Shown here: piece after piece, positions 24,782-28,920 of the stretch | Layout of the letters: each line of letters starts with the position of its first letter | Position numbering within the stretch: the first letter of the stretch is position 1 | From: a virus | Direction: 5' to 3' (one strand) | DNA length: 28,920 bases | IMG/VR virus record: IMGVR_UViG_3300046007_006334 | Coordinates: 1 to 28,920 of that record | Notes under the pieces: generated by a model | What the model saw: the letters and a program-made list of their open reading frames with translations, nothing else | What the model was told of the DNA's origin: nothing | The model's database searches: none | Made by a program: the position numbers and the translations under genes

Positions 24782-25069
24782 TTATGTCGTTTCTATGATG
24801 ACATCATCATCATTTTCAACATTATTTATATCGTCTTCCATGAAATCATCTACTGTAGATGACATTTTTTCCTGGGCAGGTTCGATTACCTCTTCTACTG
24901 TAGGTTTATCTTCAGTAGGTTTATACTCGATGAACATTTTCGGATATGTTTTTCTTATGGGTGCATCTTCATTGAAAATTTCACCATTTTTGATAGTGAT
25001 GTACGAACCCCTATAAAGAATAGTTTGATAATCTTTACCTGTAGGTAAATGAACAATGTACTGTTTCAT
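24782..25069 (-). CDS. Hypothetical 95-aa protein with acidic tail
   Basis: The first of two adjacent ATGs (25072) is 2 bases from AAGGAG and the second (25069) is 5 bases, so 25069 is the likelier start. The N-terminal 50 aa (YIVHLPTGKDYQTI, YITIKNGEIF, YPKMFIEY) resemble the N-terminal domain of the next gene, suggesting duplication. The last 45 aa are strongly acidic (DDFMEDDINNVENDDD) and probably disordered. No known family. Confidence 0.6.
   Translation of the reverse strand: MKQYIVHLPTGKDYQTILYRGSYITIKNGEIFNEDAPIRKTYPKMFIEYKPTEDKPTVEEVIEPAQEKMSSTVDDFMEDDINNVENDDDVIIETT
24823..24830 (-). promoter_or_regulatory. Possible internal late promoter TATAAATA
   Basis: A perfect octamer on the minus strand in the acidic tail of the 95-aa gene, about 60 bases before the next ATG (24763). 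It overlaps D-I-N-N codons and may be chance. Confidence 0.35.
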
Positions 25070-25087
25070 CATAGCTCCTTTTATTGA

Positions 25088-25095
25088 TATTTATT
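25088..25095 (-). promoter_or_regulatory. Possible late promoter AATAAATA
   Basis: One mismatch from TATAAATA. It faces away from the sheath promoter and lies 19 bases before the start of the 95-aa gene, a back-to-back pair like the one at 15784-15799. Confidence 0.4.
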
Positions 25096-25099
25096 CTCT

Positions 25100-25107
25100 T
25101 ATAAATA
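25100..25107 (+). promoter_or_regulatory. Late promoter TATAAATA for tail sheath
   Basis: A perfect T4-type late octamer 38 bases before the sheath ATG, with an expected start near 25113 and AGGAG downstream. The best late promoter in the window. Confidence 0.8.
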
Positions 25108-25145
25108 CCGTTAAAATAGTATAAATCTTAAAATAGGAGAACATA

Positions 25146-27125
25146 ATGTTAAGTCCAGGTGTAGAAGTAAGAGAAATTGACCTGTCCCTCAGAGTTGACC
25201 AAGTAAGTAACTCGATTGCTTGTTTCGGTGGTATCTTTGAGAAAGGACCTGTTGATGACAAATTGCTAATTACAAGCGTAGAAGATTTTATATCGTTCTA
25301 TGGTTACCCAAGTAATGACAATTTCAATCAATGGTTCCAAGTTTACAATTTCTTGCAATATGCTAACAAAATTTGGGTTGCGAGAGCATTTAACACTCTA
25401 GCAGGTAACTCATTTGGTTATGTAAACAATAGTGAAGTAGGTGGCACGATGACTTCAGGTAATGCTGAAGATAGAGTGTTTATTAAAAATGGTGATGATT
25501 GGGAACAAATGTTCTTATCTGTAGTAGATACTGAAGTATTGGCTAGAAAACCTAAATTCTTGACAGATTCAAATAAGCTTTTCATTGCTGCACAAACATT
25601 CGGTACATGGGGTGATAAAATCCAAGTAGGTATCGCTAATAAACGTGACTTCATTGAAGGTAAAAAAGTTGCTGGTTATAAATTCGAGGATTTATTCGAA
25701 TATCACCCAGGTAATGAGATTTTCCCAGCTACAATTTCAGCAGACTCTATGGTTACTGAGCTTGAAGATGAAGGTGAATTATATTTCTCAATCAGAACTA
25801 AAGTTATTGAAGAAGTAGGAGAAGAACTACTTTGTAAGGTTAAAAGAGGTACAGTAGAGACACTTGAACTTTTACCAATCGTACAAAAAGAATATAATGC
25901 TAATCTGAACATTACTGAACTTGTTCTTGATGTTACGTTTGATGGTGACTTAGATAAAAAATGGACATCTTTACCAGACCTAATTGTTGCGGCACCTAAG
26001 TCTCTTGAAATTGCTTTCGTGGTTCTTTTCGATGGTAACATTGTTGAAAAATTCATTGTATCTATGGATCCAACTGCTAAAGATTACACTGGTAAGTCTA
26101 CGTACATTACTAACGTTATCAATAGACAATCAGGCTTTGTGTATGTTATGTTATCTTCAGATGATAAAATGCCAGCATCTATCAATGATACAACAGGTCT
26201 ATTAAGATTGGCTGGAAGTTTCGACAATACTGCATCAGGTGATGTAATCGATCTTTATGCTACTAACACTGATGGTGGTATATTCGCTAACAAAGAAGAG
26301 GTTGATATCGATATCGTTATCGCAAATGAACTTTGTAACCCACAAGCTATTCTATTGGCTAAAGATAGATCGGATTGTATAGCGTTCATTGGTGCTAAAG
26401 CAGGTGATGCTATTTGTAACAAATCAGCTATCGCTGTTAACAACTTGATCGAATATGTAACTGTAGGTGAGCTTAACGTTGAATCTTCATTCGCTGCATT
26501 TTTCGGTAACTACAAATACCAATACGACAAATACAATGACGTATACAGATGGGTAAACATCGCAGGTGACGTTGCAGGTCTAAGAGCAGACACATCTACA
26601 AAAAGAGAAATCTGGTGGGCTTCAGCGGGTATCGAAAGAGGACAAATTCTTAATGCTGTTAAATTGGCTTTCAATCCTACACAAGGTGAAAGAGACCTTC
26701 TTTACAAAAATAAGATCAATCCAATTGTTAGTTTCCCAGGTCAAGGTAATGCTATTGTATGGGGTCAAAAGACTCTTCAATCTAAAGCATCTGCGTTTGA
26801 TAGAATCAACGTTAGAGGTCTTTTCAATACACTTGAAAGAGCTATTTCAATCATGGCTAAAAACTATGTGTTTGAGATCAATGATGAATTTACAAGATTC
26901 AGATTCGAATCTACGGTTAACTCTTACTTAAGAGAAATCAAAGCTAATAGAGGTGTTTATGACTTCTTTGTTAGATGTAATGAGCAAAACAACACACCAC
27001 AAGTTGTTGACTCTAACCAATTCATCGCTGATATCGCAATTAAACCAACTAGAACTGCTGAGTTTATTACTCTTAACTTCATCGCAGTATCTACTGGTGT
27101 TGAATTCAACGAAATTTTCGCTTAA
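25146..27125 (+). CDS. 18: Tail sheath protein gp18
   Basis: A 659-aa contractile sheath subunit, the same length as T4 gp18. The N-terminus LSPGVEVREIDLS and the block IACFGGIFEKGPVDDKLLIT are the sheath-family signature, as is the C-terminal domain from about 480 (W-W-A-S-A-G-I-E-R-G; NKINPIVSFPGQGNAIVWGQ; FNTLERAISIMAKNYVFEIN; DEFTRFRFESTVNSYLREIK). It forms the helical outer tube that contracts to drive the tail tube into the cell. ATG follows AGGAG at a spacing of 6. Codon use is smoother and more host-like than in the neighbours (frequent AAC, GGT, GAA), as expected of a highly expressed virion protein. In T4 the tube gene 19 follows; here it does not. Confidence 0.96.
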   Translation: MLSPGVEVREIDLSLRVDQVSNSIACFGGIFEKGPVDDKLLITSVEDFISFYGYPSNDNFNQWFQVYNFLQYANKIWVARAFNTLAGNSFGYVNNSEVGGTMTSGNAEDRVFIKNGDDWEQMFLSVVDTEVLARKPKFLTDSNKLFIAAQTFGTWGDKIQVGIANKRDFIEGKKVAGYKFEDLFEYHPGNEIFPATISADSMVTELEDEGELYFSIRTKVIEEVGEELLCKVKRGTVETLELLPIVQKEYNANLNITELVLDVTFDGDLDKKWTSLPDLIVAAPKSLEIAFVVLFDGNIVEKFIVSMDPTAKDYTGKSTYITNVINRQSGFVYVMLSSDDKMPASINDTTGLLRLAGSFDNTASGDVIDLYATNTDGGIFANKEEVDIDIVIANELCNPQAILLAKDRSDCIAFIGAKAGDAICNKSAIAVNNLIEYVTVGELNVESSFAAFFGNYKYQYDKYNDVYRWVNIAGDVAGLRADTSTKREIWWASAGIERGQILNAVKLAFNPTQGERDLLYKNKINPIVSFPGQGNAIVWGQKTLQSKASAFDRINVRGLFNTLERAISIMAKNYVFEINDEFTRFRFESTVNSYLREIKANRGVYDFFVRCNEQNNTPQVVDSNQFIADIAIKPTRTAEFITLNFIAVSTGVEFNEIFA

Positions 27126-27135
27126 TTGTGATTTA

Positions 27136-27157
27136 AGAGAGTTCTTAGGAACTCTCT
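27136..27157 (+). terminator. Hairpin between sheath and portal
   Basis: A perfect 9-bp stem AGAGAGTTC/GAACTCTCT with a TTAG loop, 10 bases after the sheath stop. No U-tract follows, so it may stop transcription partially or stabilise the 3' end of the abundant sheath message. Confidence 0.55.
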
Positions 27158-27181
27158 ATAAAACACATAAGAAAGGTAAAC

Positions 27182-28756
27182 ATGAACTTAGCTGAAGCAT
27201 TGAAAACTAAACTGTTCAAAGATAAGATACCCACAACCTTAACCGACCAGGATGTGGACGTAAGACATGTAGATAAAGCTGTAAAAGTAGATCATGACTC
27301 AGTAAATCCCAACATAGGATTTTATGACGAAACCGACGATCAAACTTTATCACTGTTTAGACGCTCTAGCAGGACAGGTGTTCTATATCAACAAGCAGAC
27401 CTAATTAATGAGTACAGACGTATATCAAACTCACCTGAAGGCAGAATGGCAGTAGATGAAATCGTAAATGAAGCTATCTTTACACCCGGTCAGTTAAAGA
27501 CGTTAAAAATTTCAGTAGACGAAACTGAACTTACCGAACGTACATGTAACGCTATTATAGAATCATTTAAAGAGATTGAAGACATTTTCGACATTGAGAT
27601 GAATATTGGATATCTATTTGAAAAATGGTATGTCGATGGTCAATTGGCTATAAACGTTGTATATGATAACAGCGACCTTAATAAAGGTATCGTAGGATTT
27701 AACGTACTTGAACCTAAGTTCCTAACATATAACAAGGATAAGAGCTACTGGATTTACGCTGAAGAACTTGTTGCTGGATTGACAGGAAGAAAAGAACTTA
27801 AAGTACCCGATGAAGGTAGAAAGTACACAGCTGAAGAGATCATTTATATATCAAGTGAACTATTTGAGGACTCTGCGGCAGATGTGAACAACGAAGGCTA
27901 TAAGATCGTAAAATCATATCTACATAACGCAATAAAAGTACACAATCAGCTAGTAACACTTGAAGACATGCTTATTCCTATGAGGTTTAGTAGATCCGTA
28001 TCAAGACGTGTATTTAATGTCGATGTAGGAGATTTACCTGCTACTAAGGCAGAAGCTGCACTTACTAAAATTAAAGACAAATTTAAGTATAAAAAATTCT
28101 ATGACGTTGAGAAAGGGACTATATCAAATCAGATGCACGTTGCTTCTCTTGTTGAAGATTATTGGTTTCAGAATAGAGAAGGTAGTAAAGGTACAACCGT
28201 TGATACATTAGACGAATCTGGTAACTTAGGTGAACTGGGTGATATCGTTTACTTCAGAAAAAAACTTTATAGTGCCTTAAAAATTCCACTTACACGTGTC
28301 AATGATGAAAAAGATACCCAATATGTGGATGTCGACTATACATCATCACAGGTGTCAAGAGAGGAGATCAAATTTTTCTCTTTCATTCAGAAATTAAGAA
28401 GACAGTTCCTAAGAACATTTAGGGATGCTCTTAAACGTCACATGCTCTATAAAGGTCTAATTGCTAATGAGAGTGAGTGGAATGAGATTAGAAAACACAT
28501 TACTATAAGTTTCTACAAAGAAAACGTTTTCTTAGAGAATATGGAGACTGATAATCTAGTACAAAAAATATCATTGTACAACGATGTCGAACCTCTTATA
28601 GGTAAAGAGTTCTCTAAGGCGTGGGTTAGAAGAAAAGTTCTAAAAATCTCAGATGAAGATCGAGAACAAATCAAAAAAGAAATCTTACAAGAGACCGATG
28701 AAGGTGAGTATGGTGATGCAGAGGGAGAAGAACCTGAATCACCCGAAAGCTGGTAA
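27182..28756 (+). CDS. 20: Portal protein gp20
   Basis: A 524-aa portal, the same length as T4 gp20. Conserved blocks: NEYRRISNSPEGRMAVDEIV (about 80-99), AIKVHNQLVTLEDMLIPMRF (about 256-275), RRVFNVDVGDLP, DVEKGTISNQMHVASLVEDY (about 317-336) with YWFQNREGSKGT, YFRKKLYSALKIPLTRV and DVDYTSSQVSREEIKF. It forms the dodecameric ring at the head vertex through which gp17 packages DNA, and it nucleates prohead assembly. The C-terminus is acidic (GEYGDAEGEEPESPES). ATG follows AAAGG at a spacing of 6. Confidence 0.95.
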   Translation: MNLAEALKTKLFKDKIPTTLTDQDVDVRHVDKAVKVDHDSVNPNIGFYDETDDQTLSLFRRSSRTGVLYQQADLINEYRRISNSPEGRMAVDEIVNEAIFTPGQLKTLKISVDETELTERTCNAIIESFKEIEDIFDIEMNIGYLFEKWYVDGQLAINVVYDNSDLNKGIVGFNVLEPKFLTYNKDKSYWIYAEELVAGLTGRKELKVPDEGRKYTAEEIIYISSELFEDSAADVNNEGYKIVKSYLHNAIKVHNQLVTLEDMLIPMRFSRSVSRRVFNVDVGDLPATKAEAALTKIKDKFKYKKFYDVEKGTISNQMHVASLVEDYWFQNREGSKGTTVDTLDESGNLGELGDIVYFRKKLYSALKIPLTRVNDEKDTQYVDVDYTSSQVSREEIKFFSFIQKLRRQFLRTFRDALKRHMLYKGLIANESEWNEIRKHITISFYKENVFLENMETDNLVQKISLYNDVEPLIGKEFSKAWVRRKVLKISDEDREQIKKEILQETDEGEYGDAEGEEPESPESW

Positions 28757-28763
28757 ATAAATA
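28756..28763 (+). promoter_or_regulatory. Possible late promoter AATAAATA
   Basis: One mismatch from TATAAATA, overlapping the portal stop codon and 26 bases before the next ATG, the same distance as at gp14 and the 207-aa gene. Confidence 0.4.
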
Positions 28764-28788
28764 TAACAAATCAAAAGAAAGGTTAAAG

Positions 28789-28920
28789 ATGGACGATAAA
28801 GTCTTAGATTTAGCTAAAGATAAGAAAATCGGTGACTTCGCTAAAGTTGTCAAAGATGAGCTTAGAAAAAAGCTAATGAAAAACGATTATATCGCTTCTC
28901 AAGCAGACGAACTTCAAAAG
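28789..28920 (+). CDS. Probable prohead core protein gp67 (3' partial)
   Basis: The first 44 codons of a gene that runs off the window, started by ATG behind AAAGG at a spacing of 6. The sequence is a charged helix (DLAKDKKIGDFAKVVKDELR, then KKLMKNDYIASQ). In T4 the gene after the portal is 67, a small prohead core protein with a similar pattern (short acidic start, then S-N-D-L-x-x-A-R-K-x-F and a Lys/Glu-rich helix). Position is the main argument; the identity is tentative. Confidence 0.5.
   Translation, partial: MDDKVLDLAKDKKIGDFAKVVKDELRKKLMKNDYIASQADELQK

Noticed and set aside
27157-27164. TATAAAAC as a late promoter for the portal
   Set aside because: Two mismatches from the octamer and directly attached to a hairpin; weaker than all other candidates.

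Overview
This window is part of the genome of a large, strictly lytic T4-like myovirus (contractile-tailed phage). The evidence is a set of T4-type virion genes recognisable from their protein sequences: baseplate wedge gp6 and gp7, neck proteins gp13 and gp14, terminase large subunit gp17, tail sheath gp18 and portal gp20. The T4-type late promoter octamer TATAAATA also appears exactly where it should. The DNA is AT-rich. A lipoprotein/coiled-coil spanin pair points to a Gram-negative host. Promoters of the form AAGT-N10-TATAAT recall the TTTAAGTnTT/TATAAT pattern proposed for Campylobacter sigma-70 promoters, so a host in Campylobacterota is possible but unproven. I see no tRNA, CRISPR array or insertion sequence, and no gene-free stretch longer than about 160 bases.

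Layout. (1) 2-10238, + strand: a baseplate/fibre operon with gp6 (5' end outside the window), a very large gp7 (1933 aa), a 207-aa structural protein and a 694-aa tail-fibre protein. (2) 15765-10235, - strand: a degenerate papain-like protein, then a tight operon of DnaJ, Cas4-like nuclease, an 85-aa protein, i-spanin and o-spanin. The recombinase uvsX follows, broken into two genes, and the block ends with an 83-aa protein. (3) 15818-16630, + strand: gp14 alone. (4) 25069-16627, - strand: two acidic-tailed proteins, gp13, a primase-like/SF2 helicase of 900 aa, ClpX, ClpP, a CheY-like pseudo-receiver and gp17. (5) 25146-28920, + strand: tail sheath, portal and the start of a probable prohead-core gene.

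The most interesting locus is uvsX (10483-12901). The recombinase is split inside its L2 DNA-binding region. The upstream half ends in a 99-aa N-intein and the downstream half begins with a 35-aa C-intein. A free-standing GIY-YIG homing endonuclease lies between them. Trans-splicing would rebuild a 341-aa UvsX. Both halves carry the same class of promoter (AAGT-N10-TATAAT), whereas the endonuclease has a T4-type late promoter. The expression of this 'fractured gene' therefore appears to have been rewired.

How it works together. The AAGT-N10-TATAAT promoters sit before the DNA-metabolism and proteostasis genes (both uvsX halves, the helicase, clpX-clpP and dnaJ). The NATAAATA promoters sit before virion genes and the endonuclease. 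This implies a two-class transcription programme with a gp55-like late sigma factor encoded elsewhere. A complete phage-borne ClpXP protease plus a J-protein suggests substantial remodelling of host proteostasis.
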